DNA of 64,000 nucleotides from an uncultured Prevotellaceae bacterium (lineage in GTDB: Bacteria; Bacteroidota; Bacteroidia; Bacteroidales; Bacteroidaceae), in contig CACZIT010000004.1 in NCBI GenBank assembly GCA_902781315.1, positions 62,001 to 126,000 on the forward strand, written 5' to 3'. The stretch's first letter is position 1; the number at the start of each line of letters is the position of its first letter. This document shows positions 1-9,790 of the stretch, piece after piece. The translations under genes and the position numbers were made by a program. Under the pieces are notes generated by a model. The model searched no databases and was not told the origin of the DNA. It saw only the letters and a list, made by a program, of their open reading frames with translations.

Positions 1-1
1 A

Positions 2-790
2 CGACTTGTTTACATCTCAAACTCAAAAAACGTCACTGTTGAGGGTGTTCGGACTATCAACTCACCGTTCTGGACTAACCACCTTTATCGATGTGAGCGC
101 GTGCGCTACAGAGATTGCTTCATTTATGCTCCTACAGGTGGTGTGTTCGACTTTTCGGGCCGTGAGCATGGAGCACCTAGTTCTGATGCTATCGACTTAG
201 ATGCCTGCAAAGATGTAGTGGTGAGAGGTTGTTACATGCACGTGTGCGATGATGCTGTAGTGCTGAAAGGAGGAAAAGGCACGTGGGCCGACCAGCAACC
301 TGAGAATGGCCCCTGCGAGCGAGTGCTCATCGAGAGTTGCCGCTATGGGCGTGTTCATGGTTGCCTGACGTTGGGTAGTGAGTCGCTGCACGACTGCAAC
401 ATTATCCTAAGGCATTGCCATGCAGACGATGCCAACCGCGTGCTCTGGCTCAAGATGCGTCCTGACACTCCGCAGCATTATGAATACGTCAGTGTGGAGA
501 ATATGACAGGTCGTACGGGTAGTTTCCTTGTTGTGCGTCCTTGGACTCAGTTTTACAAGCCTGGTGACCGTAAGGACATGCCCCTGTCGGAGTGCAATAA
601 CATCATGATGATGAACATCCGCATGGATTGCCGTAACTTCTTCGACGTGGGTACCAGTGAGAAGTATCGCATTCATGATTTTACCTTTGAGAATATAGAT
701 GTCAGCGATGAGCGTCGTGCCTTTGATGCGATGCTTATTGAAAACACAATTGTGAAGAATGTGAAAATCAACGGCGAGTTCTATCAATAA
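2..790 (+). CDS. GH28 polygalacturonase-family protein, C-terminal part (5' end outside window)
   Basis: This is the C-terminal part of a right-handed beta-helix pectinase of glycoside hydrolase family 28, which hydrolyses galacturonic-acid linkages in pectin. The open frame runs in from the window edge and begins before any start codon. It contains the family signature NSPFWTNHLYRCE (positions 59-97), then SSDAIDLD near 179-202, VCDDAVVLKGG near 245-277 carrying the paired aspartates, RVHGCLTLGSE near 350-382, and a basic LKMRP near 449-463. These correspond to the NTDG, GDD, GHG and RIK blocks of the family. The canonical NTDG is here SSDA, so substrate preference may differ from a classic endo-polygalacturonase. 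It is followed 51 bases later by a CE12-like esterase and then a PL11 lyase on the same strand, which fits rhamnogalacturonan degradation. The family call is firm; the exact linkage cut is inferred. Confidence 0.9.
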   Translation, partial: RLVYISNSKNVTVEGVRTINSPFWTNHLYRCERVRYRDCFIYAPTGGVFDFSGREHGAPSSDAIDLDACKDVVVRGCYMHVCDDAVVLKGGKGTWADQQPENGPCERVLIESCRYGRVHGCLTLGSESLHDCNIILRHCHADDANRVLWLKMRPDTPQHYEYVSVENMTGRTGSFLVVRPWTQFYKPGDRKDMPLSECNNIMMMNIRMDCRNFFDVGTSEKYRIHDFTFENIDVSDERRAFDAMLIENTIVKNVKINGEFYQ

Positions 791-841
791 CTGGAATCAA
801 AACAATACTGCAATCTGTTTCAACATCTTAAAAAAATACTG

Positions 842-2056
842 ATGACTAAAAATATTCTGCTGACGAGCATGTTGCTCTTTGCTACATTGGCCAGTAATGC
901 CCAGTCGTTCGACATAGATTTAAGTCACCAACCGCAAGGTGAGCCCTTCCGCTACAGCGTGAGTGTGCCTGATGGCAACTATCGTGTCAGCGTGACCATA
1001 GGCAGCAAACGTCAGGCTGCTGAGACTTGTGTCAGGGCTGAGTCACGTCGTCTCTTCTTTGAGCCCCAACAGACAAAAAAAGGAGAGACAAAAACGCTCA
1101 CGTTTGTAGTGAACAAGCGTTCACCCTATATATACACGGAAGGCTCCATTGCCAAGCGGCAATCGCCAAAAGATTCTATTCGAATTAAGGAGCGTGAGCG
1201 CTACTATGTGAATTGGGATGACTCTCTGACTCTGGAGTTTTGCGGCCGTCACCCAGCCGTGAGTCGGTTGCAAATAGAACGCGATTCTACAGCCACGACC
1301 CTCTATCTCTGCGGCAATTCTACCGTTGTTGACCAGGAGTTTGAACCTTGGGCTTCATGGGGACAGATGATTACACGATGGTTCGACGCGGAGGTCAGCG
1401 TAGCTAATTATGCCGAAAGTGGACTTACTGCTACCACTTTTCTTGCCCAGAAACGTTTTGACAAGGTACTTTCCATGTTACGCAAAGGCGATTATGTAAT
1501 CTGCGAGTTTGGTCACAATGATCAGAAAGAACGATTCGAAGGCGCTGGTGCTTACTACAATTTTGCTTACTCCTTAAAGCGCCTTATCGACGGCGCACGC
1601 AAAAAGGGTGCCACTGTAGTGTTTTGTACACCTACCCAGCGCCGTTCGTTCGACGAGCAGAAGCGTTTCATAAAAGAGACACACGGCGATTATCCGCAGG
1701 CCATGCGCGAGGTGGCGCGAAGAGAGGGTGTGCCCGTGATAGAACTGCACGAGATGACACGCACTTTCTTCGAAACACTGGGCTTCAACGGATCGCGTGA
1801 GGCATTGGTGCATTATCCTGCTAATACCTTTCCTGGGCAGGTTAAGGAATTGGCCGACAATACCCACTTTAACCCTTACGGAGCCTACGAGGTTGCGAAA
1901 ATGGTTGTTCAGGGTATGAAGACTCTCCACTTATCGCTGGCTGATCACGTGAGAGCCGATTTTAATGGCTTTGACCCCGCCGAGCCTGATGGCCCCTCGT
2001 CATTCGTGTGGCCTTCGTCGGGACTCTTCGAGTTGAAGAAACCAGATGGCAACTGA
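842..2056 (+). CDS. SGNH-hydrolase, rhamnogalacturonan acetylesterase-like (CE12)
   Basis: This is a secreted esterase predicted to remove acetyl groups from rhamnogalacturonan. A signal peptide of about 20 residues ends at SNAQS. A beta-rich accessory domain follows (about 22-145), and the SGNH hydrolase domain occupies about 150-390. Block I is CGNSTV with the nucleophile serine at about residue 160; many CE12 enzymes have GDST here, so an Asn replaces the usual Asp. The ANYAESG block supplies the oxyanion glycine. Block III is FGHNDQ (His225-Asn226-Asp227). The catalytic Asp/His pair sits in DNTHFNPYG (Asp339, His342). The architecture of an N-terminal accessory domain followed by a CE12 domain is known in Bacteroidota pectin loci. 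The gene lies between a GH28 fragment and a PL11 lyase. Substrate is inferred from family and context. Confidence 0.87.
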   Translation: MTKNILLTSMLLFATLASNAQSFDIDLSHQPQGEPFRYSVSVPDGNYRVSVTIGSKRQAAETCVRAESRRLFFEPQQTKKGETKTLTFVVNKRSPYIYTEGSIAKRQSPKDSIRIKERERYYVNWDDSLTLEFCGRHPAVSRLQIERDSTATTLYLCGNSTVVDQEFEPWASWGQMITRWFDAEVSVANYAESGLTATTFLAQKRFDKVLSMLRKGDYVICEFGHNDQKERFEGAGAYYNFAYSLKRLIDGARKKGATVVFCTPTQRRSFDEQKRFIKETHGDYPQAMREVARREGVPVIELHEMTRTFFETLGFNGSREALVHYPANTFPGQVKELADNTHFNPYGAYEVAKMVVQGMKTLHLSLADHVRADFNGFDPAEPDGPSSFVWPSSGLFELKKPDGN

Positions 2057-2099
2057 ACTATCCTCAGGTTAGATGATTGTTAAAAACGGTCATAAACAA

Positions 2100-2128
2100 T
2101 TTGCTTTCAATTTTTTTTAGTATTTTTG
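2100..2128 (+). promoter_or_regulatory. Promoter for the PL11-GH2-esterase genes
   Basis: A -33-like TTTG (2100-2103) and a -7 box TATTTTTG (2121-2128) match the Bacteroidota TTTG/TAnnTTTG consensus. They are 43 bases ahead of the PL11 start codon. The 17-base gap between the boxes is slightly short. Confidence 0.55.
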
Positions 2129-2170
2129 CACGTCTTATGAAATCAAAATAAACAAAATAAATATTTACAA

Positions 2171-5100
2171 ATGAAAAGAATCTTTCTCATGCTAATGCTG
2201 ATGGCGGCCTTTACGACAATGTCTGCCCAGCGCACCACAGACAAACTAGATCGCGGCCTCGTTGCTGTGCCTGGTCAGTCGGGTGGCAATTTCGTAAGTT
2301 GGAAAATCTTTGGCGAGGAGTACTACGATACAGAGTACAACCTCTATTGCAATGGCACAAAGCTGAATAGTAAGCCCCTCCGTACGTCCAACTTTCAACA
2401 TACCTCGGGAAATGCCCAGAGTAGGTATCAGGTGGCAGCAGTTGTACGGGGCGTGGAACAGGAAAAGTCAAAGGAGGTAGGTCGCTGGTCACAGCAGTAC
2501 TTCGACATCCCTGTTTCGGCCGTTCAAGACCGTAATGGGACTACTGTCACTTCAGAATACGAACTGAACGACGTGTCGCTGGCCGACGTGACAGGTGACG
2601 GAGTACCAGAGTTTATTGTGAAGAGAAACTTCACGGGCGACATCCTCAATTCGTCGAACAAGACAAAGTTCCATCATTATGAGTGCTATACGTTGAGCGG
2701 AAAGCGCCTCTGGTGGATCGATCTCGGACCTAACCTTATGGCTGGCCCCGACGAGCAGTGGGATATCGTAGGCTTCGACTGGGATCAGGATGGCAAGGCA
2801 GAATGCATAATGCGTGGTGCCGACAACATGATATTCCACACTGCATCAGGTAAGATCATTAACATTGGAAACATGAATTATACGGCGCCTCGCGACGAGT
2901 ATACCCATCAGGGAGCCGAATACCTTATTTATTTCAATGGTGAGACAGGTGAGCCCTTTGCCTGGGACGGTCAGAGCCAAACTTTCACACCGATGGAATA
3001 TCCGCTACCGCGATTTGAGAAAGGCGAGAGTGACTACGCCACCGCATGGGGAAAAGCCGACACTGGCCATCGTTCGTCAAAGCATTACTTCGGTGCTCCC
3101 TTCCTTGATGGGCGCCATGCCAGCATCTTCCTTGGACGTGGCTGTTACACGCGCCATAAGATGTGTGCACTTGACGTGAATCCGCAGACACATGAACTCA
3201 ATCAGCGCTGGCGTTGGGACAACAACGGCGGTTGGAACGATCCGTGGTTTGGTAATGGATTCCATAATTTTGCCATTGCCGACGTTGACTGGGATGGTCG
3301 TGACGAGATAGTGTTTGGCTCTATGATCATTGATGACAACGGTAAAGGTTTATGTACTACAGGTAATGGACATGGCGACGCTCAGCATTGTGCCGACCTC
3401 GATCCCTATCGCCATGGCCAGGAGCAGTTCACCTGTAATGAGGACGAGCCTGCCTGTACTTATTATAATGCTACTACGGGTCAGATCTACTATCGTCTGC
3501 AATCAACGAGCGACGATGGCCGCGCCCTCTGCGCCAACTTCTCAAATAGCTACCCTGGTTCACTTGGACGTACAACGCAGACAGGACTTGTCTCAACTGT
3601 TGCCGACAAGGTGATTACCGGAGGACCAGCCACAGCCGATGCCAATGATGCCCTGTTCTGGAGCCATTTGAATTTCCGTATTTACTGGGATGGCGACCTT
3701 TGCGACGAAGTGCTCGACTCGCCTGGCAGCAATGCACGTGACGCAGCCGTTTACAAGCCAGGCGGCGGCCGACTTCTCACCACATCAGGTTGCTCCACCA
3801 ACAATAGTTCGAAGAATAATCCTTGTGCTTCGGCCGACATCTTTGGCGACTGGCGCGAGGAAATCGTAGTGCGCACAAGCGACAACACCAAACTGCGTAT
3901 CTACACTACCAATATCCCCACAGAGTATCGCATCTACACGCTTTGGCACGATCATCAGTATCGCAATGGTATGGTGTGGCAGTGCGTGGGCTACAACCAA
4001 CCGCCTCACAAGAGTTTCTTCCTTGGACAGATGGAAGGCATCACAGTAGCTCCGCCACCTTTCACCATGACGGGCCGTACGGAGATCAAGAATGGTGGCA
4101 CCATCTCGTCTGCAAATGACGATGAGCACGTTATTGTCTGCGAGACCAATGACACGAAAGTTACAGTGGCCGACGGTGCTAAGCCCCATGTTGCTACGTT
4201 CAACGTGCCATCGTGGGTGCAAGGTACTAATAGCCCCCTTCTCAACGGTAAAGCCAAAATTGATTATCAGTATTACACCTGCACAGTTAGCGGTGGTGCC
4301 TTTACGGGCGACATGCGCCTTGTGAAGCAGGGCGATGGCATTCTGACGCTCCCAGCAGTGGAGCAAACCTATACGGGTAACACCGACATCTGGGCCGGCA
4401 CACTCAACTTCGATGGTAAGTTGCTCCAGTCGTCACTATGGCTTAATCGCTTTGCCGAACTCAATTCCGATGGCGGCCAGTTCCGTAGTATTAAGATGGA
4501 TTATGACTCCAAGTTGCGCCCGGGTGGGGCTGACAAGGCTGGTGTCGTGACCACTGACTCGCTGATCTTGGGCTTTGGCTCGCGTCTTGTACTCGACCTT
4601 TTCAATGATGGCATGCAGGCCGATCATCTGAATACCAAGGTACTGGAGATTGAGACCAAGAACTGGCAGTTTGGGCCAAAGAACCTCACCCCTGTCGTTG
4701 AGTTTGTAGCTCATCTGGGCGCCGATACTGAGATAGCACAGGGACGTTATTTCTTAGGTGAAGTAGGCGAGTTAAAGGGCGACCTCACGAAGCTGAAGAT
4801 TGAAGGTCTGGGTAATTCTCACAAGACTCAGTTGGTACTTGAGGACGGAAAACTTTACATAGAGGTATCAGGTCTGCGTGATGCTGGTACCGTCTATTGG
4901 AATGGTACTGAGAGTAATGCTTGGAATCTGGGTGGAGCAGAGAACTTCCTTGCTGCCGACGGTGAGAAAGCTGATGTGTTTGTGAGTGGTGACAAAGTCT
5001 ACTTTACGGATAATGCCAAGCTCTTCAACGTGTCCTTGGAAGGCGAGATTGAGGCCGATTCCATCATCGTCGATAATACGAAGGCTTATACCTTTGCTGG

Positions 5101-6739
5101 CAATGGATCTATTATTGGTAATACTGTGCTTGTAAAGCGAGGTACAGGAAATCTTACAATTAGGACTGACAATACCTACACTGGTGGCACGCGCATTTCA
5201 GATGGCGCAGTGATCGTTACGTCGCTTTCAAATGCCAATCAGGCTGTAGGTAATTTGGGCGGTGTTGTTACGAGTAATGCGAAATTCGTCATAGAAAATG
5301 GTGCCGAGTTGCGTACAACTGCTGCAGTCACTCAAGGCTCCCCCATGAGGATGGAAACACCTGAGGGCGGTGTCATTCAGAATTCTGCAGACTTTATTGT
5401 CAACAAGGCTATTACTGGAACCAAGCTTACCAAGAGGGGATCGGGTTGGATGAAACTCAACATTGCCAACAGTGTCGACACGATGGTGGTAGCAGCAGGA
5501 ACCGTACAGTGTGTTTCTTGCTCAACTCCTGCCAGGAATGTCGTCTATCACGGTGGCACGCTGCGCGAGAACGCCGGTACTAGTTACGCCGTTAACGTGC
5601 CGAAGGGTAAGACAGGCACATGGTATCTGGCTAACCGTTCTACCTATTCAAACAAAATTACGGGTGCAGGCACCTTAACTATCTATGGCGTCACGGAGAA
5701 GGGTTCCAACTACTATGCTACACGCACACCCATCCAATGCAATTTCAGTGACTTCGAAGGTACTATCAAGCCAACTTCCAGTGTCGATGATCCGGCTCTC
5801 TTGCGCTTCACGCTCAACGTGGCAGGCAGCTGCCCCAAGGGCACGTTCGACATCGCCTCAGGTGTGGAAGTACAGAACTCTGGCAAGACTTTCACCATCG
5901 GAAAGGTTAGCGGAGCAGGTAGTCTGGGCGGTTCTTGCACGTTCAGCAATGGAGCAAGTGTAGGCGCCAATACCTGGCGAGTAGGTAACGACGACAACTT
6001 CACTTGGGAAGGTAAGGTTACTTCGAACGCTCTCTTCCAGAAAATAGGTGAAGGCAAAATGACCGTTAAGGGAGCGTGGTCGACTAGTGGCAGTGTTGCC
6101 GTCAATGAAGGCGAACTGGCCTTCACGTCTGCCGCCTCGCTCGGCACGGGTGCCCTAACCGTTGCCAAGGGTGCCGTGTTGTCCGGTATCACCAGTCTCT
6201 CAGGTTCGTTGAAGAACTCTTCCTATACGATCAATGGTACGCTTCAGGTGGGATCGTCGAAGGTCTCGACCAGCGGCGTCATTAATCTCAACGACAAGAA
6301 TGTGACGTTTGGTAAAGAAAGTACATACATTGTAGGTGCTTCTCGCTGCGCCACAGCTTCCAATAATGGCTGTACGAGCCTTCAGGGTGTCAATCGCCTT
6401 GTCATGAACGGTACTATCAGTGTCTTCCTTGCAGATAATCACAATCTTCAGGCTGGTGACTCCATCCGCATCTTTGTTGCTAAGTCTTTTGGTGGTTCTC
6501 CCACCTTCGACCTGCCCGAGATTGGCAATGGTCTTGATTGGGATACTAGCCGCATCAGCGAAGGTCTGCTCTTCGTGAAGGTAAGCACTGGTATTGATGC
6601 CCTTCTTACCGATAAGAACGGCAAGGGTGTTGACATCTATAATGCCAGTGGCCAGTTCGTGCGACGTCATGCACGCTCGTTGGAAGGTCTGCCTCGCGGC
6701 GTCTACTTTGTTCGTGGTCGGAAGATTGTCGTGAAGTAA
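2171..6739 (+). CDS. PL11 rhamnogalacturonan lyase fused to autotransporter-type beta repeats and a T9SS sorting domain
   Basis: This is a 1522-residue secreted polysaccharide lyase. A signal peptide ends near residue 19 (TMSAQ). Residues of about 22-630 are a full family-11 rhamnogalacturonan lyase beta-propeller (start LDRGLVAVPGQSGGNFVSWK; DVDWDGRDE and DVTGDGVPE calcium-type loops), which cleaves the RG-I backbone by beta-elimination. Residues of about 640-1470 are a long repetitive beta region. Recurrent LVKxGxGxLT...YTGxTxIxxGxL strings near residues 717, 987, 1086 and 1288 match the passenger-associated (autotransporter-associated) beta-strand repeat. The last 45 residues (VDIYNASGQFVRRH...GVYFVRGRKIVVK) resemble a type IX secretion sorting domain. 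Stand-alone PL11 enzymes are about 600 residues, so the extension more than doubles the protein. The next gene starts 2 bases after its stop. The enzyme call is secure; the role of the tail (surface display or distance spacer) is inferred. Confidence 0.9.
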   Translation: MKRIFLMLMLMAAFTTMSAQRTTDKLDRGLVAVPGQSGGNFVSWKIFGEEYYDTEYNLYCNGTKLNSKPLRTSNFQHTSGNAQSRYQVAAVVRGVEQEKSKEVGRWSQQYFDIPVSAVQDRNGTTVTSEYELNDVSLADVTGDGVPEFIVKRNFTGDILNSSNKTKFHHYECYTLSGKRLWWIDLGPNLMAGPDEQWDIVGFDWDQDGKAECIMRGADNMIFHTASGKIINIGNMNYTAPRDEYTHQGAEYLIYFNGETGEPFAWDGQSQTFTPMEYPLPRFEKGESDYATAWGKADTGHRSSKHYFGAPFLDGRHASIFLGRGCYTRHKMCALDVNPQTHELNQRWRWDNNGGWNDPWFGNGFHNFAIADVDWDGRDEIVFGSMIIDDNGKGLCTTGNGHGDAQHCADLDPYRHGQEQFTCNEDEPACTYYNATTGQIYYRLQSTSDDGRALCANFSNSYPGSLGRTTQTGLVSTVADKVITGGPATADANDALFWSHLNFRIYWDGDLCDEVLDSPGSNARDAAVYKPGGGRLLTTSGCSTNNSSKNNPCASADIFGDWREEIVVRTSDNTKLRIYTTNIPTEYRIYTLWHDHQYRNGMVWQCVGYNQPPHKSFFLGQMEGITVAPPPFTMTGRTEIKNGGTISSANDDEHVIVCETNDTKVTVADGAKPHVATFNVPSWVQGTNSPLLNGKAKIDYQYYTCTVSGGAFTGDMRLVKQGDGILTLPAVEQTYTGNTDIWAGTLNFDGKLLQSSLWLNRFAELNSDGGQFRSIKMDYDSKLRPGGADKAGVVTTDSLILGFGSRLVLDLFNDGMQADHLNTKVLEIETKNWQFGPKNLTPVVEFVAHLGADTEIAQGRYFLGEVGELKGDLTKLKIEGLGNSHKTQLVLEDGKLYIEVSGLRDAGTVYWNGTESNAWNLGGAENFLAADGEKADVFVSGDKVYFTDNAKLFNVSLEGEIEADSIIVDNTKAYTFAGNGSIIGNTVLVKRGTGNLTIRTDNTYTGGTRISDGAVIVTSLSNANQAVGNLGGVVTSNAKFVIENGAELRTTAAVTQGSPMRMETPEGGVIQNSADFIVNKAITGTKLTKRGSGWMKLNIANSVDTMVVAAGTVQCVSCSTPARNVVYHGGTLRENAGTSYAVNVPKGKTGTWYLANRSTYSNKITGAGTLTIYGVTEKGSNYYATRTPIQCNFSDFEGTIKPTSSVDDPALLRFTLNVAGSCPKGTFDIASGVEVQNSGKTFTIGKVSGAGSLGGSCTFSNGASVGANTWRVGNDDNFTWEGKVTSNALFQKIGEGKMTVKGAWSTSGSVAVNEGELAFTSAASLGTGALTVAKGAVLSGITSLSGSLKNSSYTINGTLQVGSSKVSTSGVINLNDKNVTFGKESTYIVGASRCATASNNGCTSLQGVNRLVMNGTISVFLADNHNLQAGDSIRIFVAKSFGGSPTFDLPEIGNGLDWDTSRISEGLLFVKVSTGIDALLTDKNGKGVDIYNASGQFVRRHARSLEGLPRGVYFVRGRKIVVK

Positions 6740-6741
6740 AG

Positions 6742-9700
6742 ATGAGAAAGGCTTTTCTACTTTTCACTATAGCGCTCTTCTGTGTTAATTTGCTAGCAGA
6801 AGAGCGCTCGAGGACAAACTTCAATGGCAATTGGTTGCTTGCCATTGGTGACATGGACGGTGCTCAGTCAGCCTCGTTCGACGACCAGGGGTGGGAGCAA
6901 GTGACGCTCCCACATGCCTGGAACGAGCAGGAGGCTTTCCGTATTGCCTGTGCCCAACTCTCAGATACAATTGTATGGTATCGCAAGCATTTCACTGTCG
7001 ATGAAACGGAAAGTAGGAAATTTTTCATCGAATTTGAAGGTGCTCGCTTTGCCGCCGATGTCTATCTGAATGGCCATTTGCTTGGTATTTCAGAGAATGG
7101 GGTGATGGCATTTGGCTTCGACATGACTCCTTATATTAAAAAAGGTGAGAACGTCTTAGCCGTGCGAACCGACAATAGTTGGAATTACCACGAGCTTTCC
7201 ACAGGTAGCACCTACCAGTGGAACAACAAGAACTTTAATGCCAACTATGGCGGATTGCCGAAGAACGTATGGCTTCATTCGACTGGGCTCCTGCATCAGA
7301 CGTTGCCCCTTTATAGCAATTTAGGAACCACTGGTACCTATGTTTATGGTTCCGACTACGATGTTCCTCAGCGTTCTGTCGTAGTTAATGTTGAGTCGGA
7401 GGTGAAGAACGACGATGCCGTGCCCCACACCTTTTGCTTGTTGGTGCAGGTGCTTGATGCAGAGGGTAGGGAAGTGCTCACTTTCCAAGGCACCCCCTGC
7501 ACCCTACAGGCTGGCCAGACCATTATTGCTCATGCCCGTGGCCTTTTGCGCGATGCCCACTTCTGGTCGTGGGGTTATGGGTATCTCTATACTGTCAACA
7601 CATCTCTTGTTAGTAGCGACTCAGCTGCTTCCGTCGACCTCGTTTCCACCCGAACGGGCTTTCGCAAGACGCGCTTTGCTGAAGGTAAGATATGGCTCAA
7701 CGATCGCGTCATCATGATGCATGGCTATGCCCAGCGCACTTCAAATGAGTGGCCGTCGGTGGGTATGAGTGTGCCGGCATGGATGAGCGACTTTTCCAAT
7801 TGCCTGATGGTGGAGTCTGGCGGCAATCTGGTACGTTGGATGCATGTCACGCCTTGGAAGCAGGATATAGAGTCGTGCGACCGTGTGGGCCTCATTCAGG
7901 CCATGCCTGCCGGCGATGCTGAGAAAGATATTGAGGGGCGCCGATGGGAGCAGCGTGTGGAACTGATGCGTGACGCCATCATCTATAATCGCAACAATCC
8001 CAGTATTCTTTTCTATGAAGGTGGCAACGAATCTATTTCGCGTGATCACATGCTTCAACTGAAAGCCGTTCGTGATCGTTTTGACCCTCATGGGGGGCGC
8101 GCCGTAGGTTCACGCGAAATGCTCGACATCGTAGAAGCCGAGTACGGTGGTGAGATGCTCTATGTCAACAAGTCGGCGAAGCACCCCATGTGGCAGATGG
8201 AATATTGCCGCGACGAAGGGCTCCGTAAGTATTGGGACGAGTGGAGTTATCCTTTCCATAAAGAGGGAGCAGGGCCGCTCTATCGCAATGCACCGGCACA
8301 TGAGTACAACCACAATATGGATGCCTTTGCCGTAGAGATGGTACGCCGCTGGTATGATTATTGGCTTGAGCGTCCAGGCACAGGCCATCGTGTAAATAGT
8401 GGCGGTGCGAAGATTGTTTTCTCCGACACCAATACTCACTTCCGTGGCGAATCGAACTATCGCACCAGTGGTGTCACAGATGCCATGCGCCTGCCTAAGG
8501 ACGCATTCTTTGTCCATCAGGTGATGTGGGATGGATGGGTGACGCCAGAGCGCGATCGTACTTATATTGTCGGCCACTGGAATTATGCCGATACCCTCAC
8601 GCTGACCAAGTATGTTGTATCAACGGGCGACGAAGTAGAACTTTTCCTCAATGGCCGCTCGCTCGGCAAAGGCGAACGCTCCTATCAGTATCTTTTCACT
8701 TTTGCCAATATTCCTTATGAAGCAGGTCGTTTGGAAGCTGTCAGCTATCGTGGGGCGCGCGAGGTGAGTCGCTACGCCATTGAAACGGCGGGCAAGCCTC
8801 ATCATTTGCATGTCACCACTATCGAGAATCCTGATGGTTTCAAGGCTGATGGAGCTGATATGGCCATCGTGCAGTTTGAGGTGGTCGACGAACAGGGCCG
8901 CCGATGTCCACTCGACAATCGCATGGTGCATTTCAATCTCTGGGGCGAAGGCCGTTGGCTGGGTGGCATTGCTACCCAGCAAGGCTCGTGGCCCTATCCA
9001 TCGAATCAGGCCGCTGCAGAACAAAAAATCCCTCTTGCTAATTCATCTGCCTTGCTCGACGGTCCTGAACACCCATCAGTCTTCGACAACTTCATCCGCC
9101 ACCAGTCTCTGCCCGTGGAGTGTGGAGTCAATCGTGTGCTTGTGCGCAGCACCACCCATCCCGGCAACATTACGCTTACCTGTGCTGCCGAGGGACTGCA
9201 ACCTGTCACCATAGATCTGCAGACCGTCAGGCAGCCATCATCCCCACTTCCTCTCAACCTCACTCGTGGCGAAACTCCCTCTACACCTTCTTACAGCGAC
9301 CATTCTGTAAGTATCGATATTGTTGATGCCACATCTGGTAGCAATGCCACGTCGCTCGCCAATAGTTTCGACGACAACGAACTCTCAGAGTGGGCGAGCG
9401 ATGGCTTGCGAGAAAACGCCTGGGCCACCTATCGTCTTGCCCGTAAAGCACCTGTCGATGAGGTCGTGCTGAAACTCACGGGCTGGCGTAACAAGTGCTA
9501 CCCGCTGGCTATCTATGCTGGCAAAAAGAAACTTTGGGAAGGCATCACTTATGCCACGTTGGGTTATGTCCATATCCCGATTGCCACCCCTGTCACCACC
9601 GACCAAATCACGCTTCGCATGCTGGGGCCTGTTCAGAATAGTTCGGCCTTCGGAGAAATCAAGGAACTGGCGGGTGGTGCCACAGGTGAACTCGACCGCG

Positions 9701-9768
9701 TACGCACGTCGAAGGGCGAAGTGAAGTTGCGCATCGTGGAAGTGGAATTCCATCAGAAGAATCAATAA
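6742..9768 (+). CDS. Glycoside hydrolase family 2 protein with DUF4982 and discoidin-like C-terminus
   Basis: This is a secreted GH2 exo-glycosidase (beta-galactosidase/glucuronidase type) of 1008 residues. After a signal peptide (to about residue 19) come the sugar-binding domain (about 25-185, containing LPHAWNEQEAF and YLNGHLLG), an immunoglobulin-like domain (about 200-300) and the catalytic barrel. The acid/base glutamate is in NPSILFYEGGNES near residue 427. The nucleophile is probably the Glu of WQMEYCRDEG near 486, a divergent form of the usual site. DUF4982-like and Ig-like segments follow (about 590-740). A jelly-roll region near 855-980 (NSFDDNELSEWASDG, WATYRLARKAPVDEVVLKL) resembles an F5/8 discoidin carbohydrate-binding module. 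It starts 2 bases after the PL11 stop, so the two are almost certainly co-transcribed. It probably removes side-chain sugars from RG-I; the exact sugar cannot be read from sequence. Confidence 0.87.
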   Translation: MRKAFLLFTIALFCVNLLAEERSRTNFNGNWLLAIGDMDGAQSASFDDQGWEQVTLPHAWNEQEAFRIACAQLSDTIVWYRKHFTVDETESRKFFIEFEGARFAADVYLNGHLLGISENGVMAFGFDMTPYIKKGENVLAVRTDNSWNYHELSTGSTYQWNNKNFNANYGGLPKNVWLHSTGLLHQTLPLYSNLGTTGTYVYGSDYDVPQRSVVVNVESEVKNDDAVPHTFCLLVQVLDAEGREVLTFQGTPCTLQAGQTIIAHARGLLRDAHFWSWGYGYLYTVNTSLVSSDSAASVDLVSTRTGFRKTRFAEGKIWLNDRVIMMHGYAQRTSNEWPSVGMSVPAWMSDFSNCLMVESGGNLVRWMHVTPWKQDIESCDRVGLIQAMPAGDAEKDIEGRRWEQRVELMRDAIIYNRNNPSILFYEGGNESISRDHMLQLKAVRDRFDPHGGRAVGSREMLDIVEAEYGGEMLYVNKSAKHPMWQMEYCRDEGLRKYWDEWSYPFHKEGAGPLYRNAPAHEYNHNMDAFAVEMVRRWYDYWLERPGTGHRVNSGGAKIVFSDTNTHFRGESNYRTSGVTDAMRLPKDAFFVHQVMWDGWVTPERDRTYIVGHWNYADTLTLTKYVVSTGDEVELFLNGRSLGKGERSYQYLFTFANIPYEAGRLEAVSYRGAREVSRYAIETAGKPHHLHVTTIENPDGFKADGADMAIVQFEVVDEQGRRCPLDNRMVHFNLWGEGRWLGGIATQQGSWPYPSNQAAAEQKIPLANSSALLDGPEHPSVFDNFIRHQSLPVECGVNRVLVRSTTHPGNITLTCAAEGLQPVTIDLQTVRQPSSPLPLNLTRGETPSTPSYSDHSVSIDIVDATSGSNATSLANSFDDNELSEWASDGLRENAWATYRLARKAPVDEVVLKLTGWRNKCYPLAIYAGKKKLWEGITYATLGYVHIPIATPVTTDQITLRMLGPVQNSSAFGEIKELAGGATGELDRVRTSKGEVKLRIVEVEFHQKNQ

Positions 9769-9790
9769 TGAAAATAAAACAACTAAAGAC

